34,955 nt of DNA from the NCBI GenBank assembly GCA_028284885.1, contig JANQQW010000089.1, positions 1-34,955 on the forward strand. Direction: 5' to 3'. Shown in pieces: positions 1 to 8,480 of this stretch. The stretch comes from Planctomycetaceae bacterium. GTDB taxonomy: Bacteria > Planctomycetota > Planctomycetia > Planctomycetales > Planctomycetaceae. Below the pieces are notes generated by a model that was given only the letters and a program-made list of their open reading frames with translations, made no database searches and was not told the DNA's origin. The position numbers and the translations under genes were made by a program. Every line of letters starts with the position of its first letter. Positions within the stretch are counted from its first letter, which is position 1.

Positions 1-1595
1 ACCGAGGCGACGGCGCGTACGGCCTCCAGCCGGACCCGGGGGTCGGCGTCGTCCACGCGGTCGCCGATCAACGCCAGCAGTTTGAGGCTCGCCTCGCGAT
101 CTCCGCCGTTCTCGACCGTCCACTGCCCGACGAGCCGCAGAGCGGACGCACGGACCTCGGGATCGCGTGCCGCGAGGCAGGAACGGAGAAACGCGAGGTT
201 CCGCTCGCCCACGGCGTTTGCCACCCACAGGGCTTCCAGCCGGTGCCGCTCGACGTTCGGGTCCGGTTCGGACGCGTCGTCGAGCCGGTTGAACCACCGC
301 TCCAACTCCGGCAGGACGGCCTCCGCGCCACGTTCCTTCAACACCTGCCGGGCGTGCCGACGGGTCCAGCTCTCGGGGGCCTTCAGGTGGTCGAGCAGCT
401 CGGGAACGGTCGCGTCGACGAGCTTTGGCCGTTCGACCAGCGGCCGGCCCTTCGCCGTGATCCGCCAGATGCGGCCGTGGACCTTGTCGCGGCGGGGGTC
501 GCGGAAGTCGACCTCGCCGTGCTGGATGATGGGGTTGTACCAGTCGGCGACGTAGATCGCCCCGTCCGGCCCCATCTTCACGTCGATCGGCCGGAAGGCG
601 ACGTGCTTCGTCGTGATCACGTCCGGCTGTTGAATCGACCGGTAGCCGCTGCCGTCCTTCACCACCTTGAAGCGGCTGACCCGGTTGCCGCGGAAGTCGT
701 GCGTGATCAGGTCTCCCTGCCAGTCGTCAGGGAGGTGCCGTCCGTCGACGACTTCGAGCCCGCAGTACTTCGGGCTGCCGGGGTTGAGGCCCTGCAGGAT
801 CCGCTTCGCCCCGACGGCCGTGCGGTAGTAGGCTCCGGGGACGATGAAGTTGATTCCCTCGCCGCCGGCGCCGTCGGTGGCGAAGAGCGTCCCCTTGTCC
901 GTCCACGCGTTGCCCCACGGGTTGATGAGGCCGCGGGCGAGGACTTCGAGCCGCATGGTCTGCGGGCGGAACCACCAGATGCCGCCGCCGTTCAGCCGGC
1001 GGACGCCGTGCGGGGTCTCGACGTGGCTGTGGATGTAGATCGACTGGTTGAAGGTGAGGTAGCCGGCGGGCGACCAGCGGAAGGTGTGCAGGATGTGGTG
1101 CGTGTCCTCGGTGCCGAAGCCGGAGAGGACGACCCGCTCGTGGTCCGCCTGGCCGTCGCCGTCGGTGTCCTTCAGGAAGAGGAGCTCCGTGCTGTTGGCG
1201 ACGTACGCCCCGCCGTCGCCCGGCAGCACGCCGGTCGGGATCAGCAGCCCGTCGGCGAAGACGTTCGTCTTGTCCGAGACGCCGTCCCCGTCGACGTCTT
1301 CGAGCACGAGGATCTTGTCGGTCTGCTTCTGCCCCGGCTTGATGTGCGGATAGACCTCGCTGCTGGCGATCCACAACCGCCCGGCCGCGTCGAAGTTCAT
1401 CTGGATCGGCTTCGCGATCGCCGGGTCGGCCGCGAACAGGTTCACCTCGAACCCTTCCGGCAGGTTGAACGACCGCCGCTCGATCTCCGGATCGGGCGGC
1501 GGGATCTCCGTGAGGTTCCGCTGCGCGACGGCCGTCGTCGCGAGCAAGAGCAGCAGGATCGGAACGAGGCCGAAGGGTCGGAGTCGGTCGGTCAT
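1..1595 (-). CDS. PVC-type beta-propeller / HEAT-repeat protein, 3' end outside window
   Basis: The minus frame opens with ATG at 1595 and stays open for 531 codons to the window edge, so the C-terminus is missing. It begins with a signal peptide (MTDRLRPFGL, then a Leu-rich core ending in TTAVAQ). Residues of about 45-350 are a propeller of the membrane-bound dehydrogenase/sorbosone dehydrogenase-like type, with LPEGFEVNLFAADP near the start, calcium-style DVDGDGVSDKT, and VADWYNPIIQHGEVDFRDPR further on. Beyond residue 400 are HEAT-type helices such as AARDPEVRASALRLVGQW and DDADPRVRLEAVRAVAS. In planctomycetes this architecture usually ends in a CxxCH cytochrome c domain, which would lie left of the window. 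The family is thought to be periplasmic and redox-active, but no substrate is known. It diverges from the DUF1579 gene. The family call is firm; the function is inference. Confidence 0.9.
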   Translation of the reverse strand, partial: MTDRLRPFGLVPILLLLLATTAVAQRNLTEIPPPDPEIERRSFNLPEGFEVNLFAADPAIAKPIQMNFDAAGRLWIASSEVYPHIKPGQKQTDKILVLEDVDGDGVSDKTNVFADGLLIPTGVLPGDGGAYVANSTELLFLKDTDGDGQADHERVVLSGFGTEDTHHILHTFRWSPAGYLTFNQSIYIHSHVETPHGVRRLNGGGIWWFRPQTMRLEVLARGLINPWGNAWTDKGTLFATDGAGGEGINFIVPGAYYRTAVGAKRILQGLNPGSPKYCGLEVVDGRHLPDDWQGDLITHDFRGNRVSRFKVVKDGSGYRSIQQPDVITTKHVAFRPIDVKMGPDGAIYVADWYNPIIQHGEVDFRDPRRDKVHGRIWRITAKGRPLVERPKLVDATVPELLDHLKAPESWTRRHARQVLKERGAEAVLPELERWFNRLDDASEPDPNVERHRLEALWVANAVGERNLAFLRSCLAARDPEVRASALRLVGQWTVENGGDREASLKLLALIGDRVDDADPRVRLEAVRAVAS

Positions 1596-1769
1596 GACGG
1601 GGCGAGTTCGAGTCGCGGGGATCGGGGCGCTTCGATGCGATGATAGCCGAGTGCCGGACCGCTGACACCGACGGCCGGTCTTCACGAATTCCTTCGTTGC
1701 CGGACGCGGGCGGAACGTGTTTCATGGACCGGCTCGCCCTACACACACCAACCCTCGAGGAACGTTCCC

Positions 1770-2336
1770 ATGTTGAAGTGCACCCTCTCCGTTCTGTTGC
1801 TCTGCTCGTTCTCCGTCGCCGTTGCCCAGGAGGCACCGCCGGAGCAGGCGGCCGTCGAGAAGGCGTGGATGGCGTTCGGCAAGCCGGGCCAGGAACACCA
1901 GCAACTGCAGCGGCTCGTCGGGAAGTGGTCCACCGTCACGACGACGTTCGGGCCGACCGGGCCGTCGAAGTCCGAAGGCAAGGCGGAGTTCGAGTCGCTG
2001 CACGGCGGTCGGTTCGTCCGCCAGACCTTCGAGGGGGAGATGGAGGGCCAGAAGTTCACCGGCACCGGCGTCAGCGGCTACGACAACGCGAAGAAGAAGT
2101 TCGTCGGCGCGTGGATCGACAGCATGGGCACCGGCATCATCCGCTTCGAGGGGACCTACGACGTGAAGACCAACACGCTCACCGAGACCGGCGTCGGCTC
2201 CGGGCCCTTCGGCGAGATGAAGTGGAAGACGACGACCCAGTACAAGTCGGCCGACGAGTTCCTCTTCACCATGTTCATGCTGCAGGGTGAGAAGGAGATG
2301 AAGATGATGGAGATCGTCTACTCGCGGAAGAAGTAG
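1770..2336 (+). CDS. Secreted DUF1579 family protein
   Basis: This 188-residue protein has an N-terminal signal peptide (MLKCTLSVLLLCSFSVAVAQ). The rest matches the DUF1579 pattern as I know it: an opening HQQLQRLVGKWSTVTTTFGP, a GGRFVRQTFEGEMEGQKF segment, then GYDNAKKKFVGAWIDSMGTGI and a repeating Thr/Gly-rich beta pattern to the end. The family looks like a small beta-barrel or lipocalin-like fold and has no established activity. The start is supported by GAGGAA (1758-1763), 6 bases before ATG. It has its own divergent promoter region with the propeller gene (1596-1769), and a hairpin follows 7 bases after the stop, so it is probably monocistronic. It is likely periplasmic. Confidence 0.8.
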   Translation: MLKCTLSVLLLCSFSVAVAQEAPPEQAAVEKAWMAFGKPGQEHQQLQRLVGKWSTVTTTFGPTGPSKSEGKAEFESLHGGRFVRQTFEGEMEGQKFTGTGVSGYDNAKKKFVGAWIDSMGTGIIRFEGTYDVKTNTLTETGVGSGPFGEMKWKTTTQYKSADEFLFTMFMLQGEKEMKMMEIVYSRKK

Positions 2337-2343
2337 TCGGCAC

Positions 2344-2365
2344 CACCGATCGCCGGAAATCGGTG
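2344..2365 (+). terminator. Hairpin after the DUF1579 gene, possible terminator
   Basis: A perfect 7-bp stem (CACCGAT with ATCGGTG) around an 8-base loop starts 7 bases past the stop codon. There is no T-run after it, so this is only a candidate intrinsic terminator or mRNA 3' end. Confidence 0.3.
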
Positions 2366-2476
2366 CTTGACCACCTGGTCGGTGCACGTTGGAATCGGTG
2401 AAGAGGCGTCGATCTCCGCGGGTGGCGGAGTGTGGCCGTCGGCGACCCCGTGGATGCGGGCCGAACGGAGCCCCCC

Positions 2477-4060
2477 ATGTCCGAACGCATCCCCCGCTCG
2501 CCGCACGCGCTGCTGCTGCCAGCCGCCTTCACCATGCTGGCCGCGAACCTCGTCCTCGTAGGCGCGACCCTCTTCACCGAGGACGACTCCCACCGGGTCG
2601 TCACACCGACGTCGAAGGAAGCCCTCCCCGTCGAAGCCACGAAGGCCGTTTCGACGGTCCAACATGACCGGTCGAGTACCGGTGCAGAAGATCCGACCGA
2701 GCCGCCCGACGGCGCGGCCGCGAGAGTCGATCGTGGACTCGTCGCGCGGGCCCGGACGCCGGGCGAAATCGTTGACTCCGTACTCGCACCGCGAGATCAC
2801 GAGTCGGCCGTCCGCCAAGCGGTCCCCAGGCACCGGCCGCAGCGGACGACGGCCGAACTGCTCGCCACCCTGTCGGACGTCACCACGCTCGACCTGTTCG
2901 ACGCGCCGTACGACCGTGACGAGGAGGACGAGAAACGGCGGTACCGTCGCATGCGGAATCGCATCGTGAACGCTCCCACGCGGCCGCCCGAACTGGCTCT
3001 GCCGCACCCGCTGGACGGACCGCTCTGGCGGGACCAACGCCCGGACTTCGCCGGTCTCCCCGTCCTCGAAGGGGACCACTGCCAGCTGTCCGAGGACGAG
3101 AGCGTCGAGCTGCGACGCGTGGCGACGGAGGTCGGTCGAGAGGCCGCGAACGCCGGACGACTCGCCGCGAGCACGCACCGGCATCAGGCCCCGGGAGCGT
3201 GGTTCCGGGTGCAGGGACTCGTCGAGGCGGCCGAGGACGAGTTCGACCCGTCCGGGCTGCACCAGATTCTGCAGATCGCGCCCCCACAGATCCGTCGCAT
3301 GCTCGTTCGCGAGTTGGCCGAGAACGAGTCGGCCGAGTCGACGAGCGCCCTCGTGCAACGGGCGCTGTTCGACTTCGACTCTGGCATCCGGCACGACGCC
3401 GTCGAGGCGCTCGCTACTCGACCGAAGCCGGACTACACGGCCCTGCTGCTTCGGGCGTTCGAGCACCCTTGGGCCCCGGCCGCCGAGCACGCGGCCGACG
3501 CCCTCGTCACGCTCGGCCGGACCGACGTGGTCGACTCGCTCCGCGAACTCGACGGCCGACCCGACCCGCGAGCCCCGTTCAAGGACGCCTGGGACCGCTG
3601 GTTCGCGTACGAGTTGGTTCGCGTGAACCACTTGCGGAACTGCCTGCTCTGCCACGCCCCCAGCCGCGTGCCGTTCGCGCCGCGGGGGACGTCCCCGTTC
3701 CACGGCACGATCAGCACGACCCGCCCGACGCCGCACAACGTCGATCCCGACCCGAAACTGCCGGAGGGGTTCGTCCCCGACCCGTACGCCCCGCTGCCGC
3801 AGGTGTACTACAGCGGCCGCAACGGCAGCGGGCTGTTCGTGCGGGCGGACGTCACCTACGTCTGGCAGGACTTCTCCGTGGTGATGCAGACCGAGAACCG
3901 GCACGCCAGCTGGCCCGAGCGACAACGCTTCGACTTCTTCGTCCGCAAGAAGCACGTCTCCGAGACCGAAGCCCGAGAGCTCGCGACCCGCTACCCGACC
4001 GCCAACTCCCCCCACCGAAGAGCGCTGCAGTACGCGCTGCGAGCGTTGGGCGGGGCGTAG
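2477..4060 (+). CDS. HEAT-repeat protein with one CxxCH haem-binding motif
   Basis: I take the start at the ATG of MSERIPRSPHALLLPAAF, because it begins directly before a hydrophobic segment (LLLPAAFTMLAANLVLVGATL) that can act as an uncleaved signal anchor; an upstream in-frame start at 2432 adds 15 unremarkable residues. The 527-residue product has a charged linker (residues 30-110) and HEAT-like helical pairs in the middle, for example SGIRHDAVEALATRPKPD and AAEHAADALVTLGR. A NCLLCHAP motif at about residues 389-393 could bind one c-type haem. After it comes a Pro-rich segment with PLPQVYYSGRNGSGLFVRAD and a C-terminus rich in Arg. HEAT plus CxxCH proteins are common and uncharacterised in planctomycetes. 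The protein is probably periplasmic and anchored. The role is unknown. Confidence 0.75.
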   Translation: MSERIPRSPHALLLPAAFTMLAANLVLVGATLFTEDDSHRVVTPTSKEALPVEATKAVSTVQHDRSSTGAEDPTEPPDGAAARVDRGLVARARTPGEIVDSVLAPRDHESAVRQAVPRHRPQRTTAELLATLSDVTTLDLFDAPYDRDEEDEKRRYRRMRNRIVNAPTRPPELALPHPLDGPLWRDQRPDFAGLPVLEGDHCQLSEDESVELRRVATEVGREAANAGRLAASTHRHQAPGAWFRVQGLVEAAEDEFDPSGLHQILQIAPPQIRRMLVRELAENESAESTSALVQRALFDFDSGIRHDAVEALATRPKPDYTALLLRAFEHPWAPAAEHAADALVTLGRTDVVDSLRELDGRPDPRAPFKDAWDRWFAYELVRVNHLRNCLLCHAPSRVPFAPRGTSPFHGTISTTRPTPHNVDPDPKLPEGFVPDPYAPLPQVYYSGRNGSGLFVRADVTYVWQDFSVVMQTENRHASWPERQRFDFFVRKKHVSETEARELATRYPTANSPHRRALQYALRALGGA

Positions 4061-4223
4061 GCGAGCCCCCACCAAGCTCGGAGAACTGGCTCGCCGGTCG
4101 ATGCAGGCTGCCGCACTCCGATGTCGTCAGCGAGGTTCGGCGATCGACGTTGGATCGGAACGCGAACGAGAAGTGACTCGTACACGGAGTGATCGAGCAG
4201 GTAGAAGCCTCCGACTCGTCGTC

Positions 4224-5006
4224 CTACTGGCCGCCCTCGTCCCGCTTCGACCACCACGGCAGGCTCACGCCGCCGTCGATGAGCAGCGTGCTGCCCGTCA
4301 TGTACGAGGCGTCCTCGCTGAGGGTGTAGCAGACGGCCCGGCCGATCTCCTCGGGCGTTCCCAGCCGCCCGAGCGGCAGGTTCTTCGCCCCCTCCTCGAG
4401 TTGCTCCTCGGTGAAGAACTTCCGCTCGCCGGGCGTGTCGATCCAGCCGGGGTGGATCGTGTTCACGCGGATGCGGTGCGGTGCGAGTTCGATGGCGGCC
4501 GTGCGGGCCATGTGGTCGATCGCCGCCTTCGCCATGTTGTAGGCCATCGCGGTCGGCACCGGGATGACCGCGTGCGGCGAGCTGACGATCGTGATCGCCC
4601 CGCCCGTCCCCTGGTCCGACATGATCTGGGCCGCCTTCCGCAGCCCGTAGAACGCGCCCCACATCGAGACGTCGATCGTGCGGCGGAAGCCGTCGAGGTC
4701 CGCCTCCAGCAGTCGTTCGCGGTCGCTGAACGCCGCGTTCGAGACGAAGAGGTCGAGCGACCCGAACGCCTCGACCGTCTCCGCGAAGTTCGCCTCGAGG
4801 GCCTCGCGGTCGGAGACGTCCGCCTTCAGCAGGACCGCCTGACCACCGTGCCGCCGCACCTCCTCGGCGACCTCCTCGGCTCCCGCGGTGTCGCTGCGGT
4901 AGTTGATCCCGACGTTCGCCCCGAGCTTCGCCAGTTCGAGGCAGACCCCGCGCCCGATCCCCTTCGAGGCTCCGGTGACGAGGGCGTTCTTCCCCTGCAA
5001 CTTCAT
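4224..5006 (-). CDS. Short-chain dehydrogenase/reductase (SDR), glucose dehydrogenase-like
   Basis: This is a classical SDR of 260 residues and normal length. Visible motifs are the cofactor loop TGASKGIG (about residues 11-18), the SNAA motif near 90, the catalytic Ser pair in TIVSSPHA near 142, and YNMAK with Tyr and Lys near 156 and 160. Near the C-terminus are HPGWIDTPG and the family-typical GSTLLIDGGVSLPWW. It should oxidise an alcohol or sugar hydroxyl with NAD(P); NYRSD after beta-2 hints at NADP(H), since Arg replaces the acidic residue common in NAD enzymes. ATG at 5006 is chosen over GTG at 5012 because the Shine-Dalgarno GAGGAC would touch the GTG but sits 6 bases before the ATG. 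It is the second gene of an operon with the Gfo/Idh/MocA gene. Confidence 0.9.
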   Translation of the reverse strand: MKLQGKNALVTGASKGIGRGVCLELAKLGANVGINYRSDTAGAEEVAEEVRRHGGQAVLLKADVSDREALEANFAETVEAFGSLDLFVSNAAFSDRERLLEADLDGFRRTIDVSMWGAFYGLRKAAQIMSDQGTGGAITIVSSPHAVIPVPTAMAYNMAKAAIDHMARTAAIELAPHRIRVNTIHPGWIDTPGERKFFTEEQLEEGAKNLPLGRLGTPEEIGRAVCYTLSEDASYMTGSTLLIDGGVSLPWWSKRDEGGQ

Positions 5007-5012
5007 CGACAC

Positions 5013-5018
5013 GTCCTC
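5013..5018 (-). promoter_or_regulatory. Ribosome binding site of the SDR gene, overlapping the upstream stop codon
   Basis: GAGGAC on the minus strand lies 6 bases before the ATG at 5006 and shares bases with the TGA stop (5019-5017) of the oxidoreductase gene. Translation of the two genes is therefore probably coupled. Confidence 0.6.
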
Positions 5019-6135
5019 ATCCCAGTGTGAACTCCGGCAGCTTGACCGTCTCGCCGCCCTTCATCGCCGACTCGTGGGCGCAGAGGCCGACGCAGGTCCA
5101 GTTGGCACTCGTCACTGCGTTCGGCCACGGGTCGCGGACCTCCAGCAGGGCGGAGATCATCTCGTGCACGAGGTGCGGGTGGCTGCCGCCGTGCCCGCCT
5201 CCCTGCACGAACGAGAGGTGCTCTGCGTCGTGAATCTCCTGTGGCAGCGTAAACCGCTGGATCGGCTCCGGCAGCAGGTGGGCGTAGTCCGGCACCTCGA
5301 CCCGCTCGGGAATCTCCGGCTCCGGCTTCTTCGCCGTGTGAAGCACGTGCGGCTCGTTCTCGATCAACGTCCACTCGAAGCTCTTCTTCGTGCCGTACAC
5401 GTCGAAGCTCTCGCGGTACTGCCGGGCCACGTCGTACAGGAACCGCCACAGGTGGGCGACGAGGTCGGAGTCCTTGATCTTCACGTGGGCCGACTGCACG
5501 GCGAACGGGTTCCCGGACTTCTTCGCAATGTCGTCCCGTACGCGACCGCTGCCGAAGCACGAGACCGACTCGGCGAGCCCGTCGACGAGCCCCAGGCACG
5601 GGCTGACGACGTGCGTCGCGTAGTGCATCGGGATCATCTCCTCCCAGTAGCTCGGCCAGCCGTCCATGTCCTGCGGGTGGCTCGCGGCGAGGTGCTGCAG
5701 CTTCCCCAGTTCCCCCTGCGCGTACATCTCCTTGATGAACAGGAACTCGCGGCTGTAGACGACCGTCTCGGCCATCATGTACTTCAGCCCCGTCTCGGCG
5801 ACCTTCTCCACGATCCGGCGGCAGTCCTCGATCGTCGTCGCCATCGGCACGGTGCACATCACGTGCTTCCCGGCGTCGAGCGCCGCGAGCGACATCCACG
5901 CGTGGTCGGGAATCGGGCTGTTGACGTGCACGTAGTCGACGTCCGGATCGGCCAGCACGTCCTCGAACTTCGTGTACCGCTTCTCGACCCCGAACTGGTC
6001 GCCGCACTCGTTGACCTTCGACTCGTCCCGCCGGCAGACCGCGTGTACGGTTGCGTTCGGGTGAGCCTGGTAGATCGGGATGAACTCCGCCCCGAATCCG
6101 AGGCCCACCATCGCCACGTTGAGGTTGTCGCTCAC
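5017..6135 (-). CDS. Gfo/Idh/MocA family oxidoreductase
   Basis: The protein is 372 residues from the GTG at 6135, preceded by AAGGA at a good distance; the open frame continues upstream to 6282 but that part does not resemble the family. An N-terminal Rossmann fold is clear (VAMVGLGFGAEFIP, then VHAVCRRDESKV), followed by DPDVDYVHVNSPIPDHAWM. The C-terminal alpha/beta domain has His-rich GGGHGGSHPHLVHEMISALL near residue 320. Family members are NAD(P)-dependent sugar or inositol dehydrogenases, or related lyases. The usual EKP motif, whose Lys takes part in catalysis in many members, reads CTVP here (residues 94-97), so the chemistry may differ. It heads an operon with the SDR gene and diverges from the Tat amidohydrolase gene. 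Confidence 0.9.
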   Translation of the reverse strand: MSDNLNVAMVGLGFGAEFIPIYQAHPNATVHAVCRRDESKVNECGDQFGVEKRYTKFEDVLADPDVDYVHVNSPIPDHAWMSLAALDAGKHVMCTVPMATTIEDCRRIVEKVAETGLKYMMAETVVYSREFLFIKEMYAQGELGKLQHLAASHPQDMDGWPSYWEEMIPMHYATHVVSPCLGLVDGLAESVSCFGSGRVRDDIAKKSGNPFAVQSAHVKIKDSDLVAHLWRFLYDVARQYRESFDVYGTKKSFEWTLIENEPHVLHTAKKPEPEIPERVEVPDYAHLLPEPIQRFTLPQEIHDAEHLSFVQGGGHGGSHPHLVHEMISALLEVRDPWPNAVTSANWTCVGLCAHESAMKGGETVKLPEFTLG

Positions 6136-6287
6136 GCCGTCGTCCTTCGTGGGAGTGCGTTCGAGTGGTGCGACGCCGATGATACGACGTGCGGAGCGAA
6201 ATGGAATCACGCTCGACGATTGAACTCCCGCGGACACCGCATCAGGCTGAACGCGATGACCGCGACCAGCCCTCGAGGCCACTGCCG

Positions 6288-7232
6288 ATGTCCCACTCGC
6301 TCACGCGTCGCCGTTTCGTCCAGTCTCTCGCCGCCGCCGGAACGGTCGGCGTCGCCGCCTCGGCCCTCGCTGAGGAGGAACCGCCGGCCGTGGAGAAGGG
6401 CGTCATCGACTGCCACTCGCACATCTGGACACCCGACACCAAGGCGTACCCGCTCGCTCCGGGCGTCACCAAACGGGACCTCGTGCCGCCCAGCTTCACC
6501 GACGACGAACTGCTCGAGACGGCTCGGCCGTTCCGCGTGACGCGGGTCGTCCTCATCGCCCACTCCAAGTTCTACCTGTGGGACAACCGCTACCTGACCG
6601 ACGCCGCGGCCGAGCGTCCGAACGTCTTCCGCGTCGTCGGCATGGTCGACGACCGGGCCCCGCACCCCGGAAAGGCGATGCGAGACCTGCTGAAGAAGCG
6701 CGTCACCGGCTTCCGCATCACGTCGTGGATCCACGGCAAGGAGAAGTGGCTGAAGGGCCCCGGCATGGCCGAGATGTGGAGAACGGCCTCCGACACCCGG
6801 CAGGCGATGTGCTGCCTCGCGAACCCCGAGGACCTCCCCGTGATCGACGCGATGTGCCGCCGGTTCCCGGAGACTCCCGTCGTCGTCGATCACTTCGGCC
6901 GCGTCGGCGTCGACGGCGAGATTCGCGACGGCGACGTGAGGAACCTCTGCAAGCTCGCCGAGCACCGGAACGTGCACGTCAAGGTCTCGGCCTTTTACGC
7001 CCTCGGCGAGAAGAGGCCGCCGCACGACGACCTCGTCCCACTCGTCCGCCGCGTCCACGAGGCGTTCGGTCCACAACGCCTGATGTGGGGCAGCGACTCG
7101 CCCTACCAGATCAGCGGTCCGAACACCTACGCCTCGTCGCTGGCGTTCGTCCGCGAGAAGCTCGACTTCCTGAAGCCCGACGACCGCGACTGGCTGATGC
7201 GGAAGACGGCGACGAAGGTCTTCTTCGGCTGA
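6288..7232 (+). CDS. Tat-exported amidohydrolase family 2 (lactonase-like) hydrolase
   Basis: The 314-residue product starts with a twin-arginine signal (TRRRFVQSLAAAG, cleavage likely after SALA). The mature part is a TIM-barrel metallohydrolase of the amidohydrolase 2 group: metal motif DCHSHIW (residues 41-47), strand-end VVVDHFGRVG near 205, and MWGSDSPYQ near 268 with the late Asp. This group includes sugar lactonases (fuconolactonase type) and 2-pyrone-4,6-dicarboxylate lactonase, as well as decarboxylases. The start is placed at MSHSL because the Tat motif follows at once; an upstream in-frame start at 6189 would bury it. With the SDR and Gfo/Idh/MocA genes across the divergent region, lactone hydrolysis after sugar oxidation is a reasonable guess. 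It is probably co-transcribed with the NHL gene 67 bases downstream. Confidence 0.85.
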   Translation: MSHSLTRRRFVQSLAAAGTVGVAASALAEEEPPAVEKGVIDCHSHIWTPDTKAYPLAPGVTKRDLVPPSFTDDELLETARPFRVTRVVLIAHSKFYLWDNRYLTDAAAERPNVFRVVGMVDDRAPHPGKAMRDLLKKRVTGFRITSWIHGKEKWLKGPGMAEMWRTASDTRQAMCCLANPEDLPVIDAMCRRFPETPVVVDHFGRVGVDGEIRDGDVRNLCKLAEHRNVHVKVSAFYALGEKRPPHDDLVPLVRRVHEAFGPQRLMWGSDSPYQISGPNTYASSLAFVREKLDFLKPDDRDWLMRKTATKVFFG

Positions 7233-7299
7233 CGAGGAACCCCGACTCGTCTTCGTGATACGATCCCGACACGCACTTCACCCATAGGACTCGACCACC

Positions 7300-8361
7300 A
7301 TGACGCGCTCCACCCGCCGCCAGTTCCTGAAGACGACCGCGGCCGCCGCCACCGCCTCCGTCGCCGCCCCGATGTTTCTGAACGCCAGCGACAAGGCGGG
7401 CAGCAAGACCCCCGTCGTCGGGCGGGGCGAGTACACCTTCGAGTGCCACCACGGCTGGGGCGAACTCCCCGACGGCCACTCCTACGGCAACGCGTCCCAC
7501 GGCGTCACCGTCGGCGAGGACGGCACCGTCTACATCACCCACCAGGGAACCCCGGGCTCCATCTTCGTCTTCGACGCCGACGGCACGTTCGTACGCTCCA
7601 TGGGCAAGGAGCACTTCCGCGGCAGCGGCAAGGGGCACGGCATCGACCTCCGCAAAGAAGGCAGCGAGGAGTTCCTGTACCTCAGCCCCAGCGACGCCCA
7701 ACTCGCCTTCACCAAGATGACCACCAAGGGAGAGGTCGTCTGGACGCGGGGCAAGAAGGAACTCCACGCCGACAGCGACGTCTACCAGCCGAAGGTCGGC
7801 TACCGGCCGACCAACACCAGCTTCCGCCCCGACGGCGGGTACTACCTCGGCGACGGCTACGGCAGCTCGACCGTCTTCGAGTACGACGCGAACGACAAGT
7901 TCGTCCGCACCCTCGGCGGCCGTGGCGCGAAGGACGGACAGTTCAACACGCCCCACGGCCAGTGGCTCGACGACCGCGACGGCGAGCCGAAGCTCGTCGT
8001 CGCCGACCGGGCCAACAAGCGGCTGCAGTGGTTCGACCTCGACGGCAACCACGTCCGCACCCAGGGCGGCTTCCTGTTCCCGGCCGACATCGACTTGCAG
8101 GGCGACGTGCTCCTCGTCCCGGACCTCCACGCCCGCATCACGCTGCTCGGCCCGAAGAACGAGGTGCTCGCACAACTGGGCGACGACGAGGAGTGGCGGG
8201 CCCAGGCCCTCGCCAACCGCTTCGCCATGCGGGGCAAGCCGGCCAGTTGGAAGCCCGGCCGCTTCGTCCACCCGCACGACGCTTGCTTCACCGCCGACGG
8301 CGACATCCTCTGCGTCGAATGGGTCCGCACCGGCCGCGTCACGATGCTGAAGAAGGTCTGA
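7300..8361 (+). CDS. Tat-exported NHL-repeat beta-propeller protein
   Basis: This 353-residue protein has a Tat signal (MTRSTRRQFLKTTAAAATAS) and then a six-bladed NHL-type propeller. Blades recur as GVTVGEDGTVYITHQGTPG, IFVFDADGTFVRSMG, GGRGAKDGQFNTPHGQW, LVVADRANKRLQWFDLDG and HPHDACFTADGDILCVEW. The pattern GxxDGxFxxPHGxxxD is typical of NHL repeats, also found in peptidyl-alpha-hydroxyglycine lyase-like proteins. His and Asp residues line up at blade tops, so metal or carbohydrate binding is possible. It follows the amidohydrolase by 67 bases on the same strand, so one transcript is likely. Both are exported in folded form, which fits cofactor- or metal-loaded periplasmic enzymes. The ligand or reaction is unknown. 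Confidence 0.85.
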   Translation: MTRSTRRQFLKTTAAAATASVAAPMFLNASDKAGSKTPVVGRGEYTFECHHGWGELPDGHSYGNASHGVTVGEDGTVYITHQGTPGSIFVFDADGTFVRSMGKEHFRGSGKGHGIDLRKEGSEEFLYLSPSDAQLAFTKMTTKGEVVWTRGKKELHADSDVYQPKVGYRPTNTSFRPDGGYYLGDGYGSSTVFEYDANDKFVRTLGGRGAKDGQFNTPHGQWLDDRDGEPKLVVADRANKRLQWFDLDGNHVRTQGGFLFPADIDLQGDVLLVPDLHARITLLGPKNEVLAQLGDDEEWRAQALANRFAMRGKPASWKPGRFVHPHDACFTADGDILCVEWVRTGRVTMLKKV

Positions 8362-8398
8362 CCCGCCGCCGCTCCGCCCCCTCGACTCCCAACACGGT

Positions 8399-8435
8399 CC
8401 CCTCTCCCCCCGGGGGAGAGGGTTAGGGAGAGGGG
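8399..8435. repeat. C/G-rich palindromic repeat element
   Basis: An 11-bp perfect stem (CCCTCTCCCCC at 8400-8410 with GGGGGAGAGGG at 8412-8422) is followed by GTTAGGGAGAGGGG-like sequence. This resembles a dispersed intergenic repeat seen in many bacterial genomes, which translates in one frame as [12 protein letters not shown]. It lies about 40 bases after the NHL gene and may also end its transcript. Copy number cannot be judged from one copy. Confidence 0.55.
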
Positions 8436-8480
8436 CCGCAGTCTGGCGGCTGCCCTGCGAGAGCAACCGAGATCAGCGAG

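Noticed and set aside
243-1643. 466-codon open frame on the plus strand over the PVC propeller gene
   Set aside because: It is a Val/Asp/Arg-rich shadow. The minus frame gives a signal peptide, a propeller and HEAT repeats.
2318-4075. 585-codon open frame on the minus strand over the HEAT/CxxCH gene
   Set aside because: It shows no domain signs. The plus frame has a membrane anchor, HEAT helices and CxxCH.
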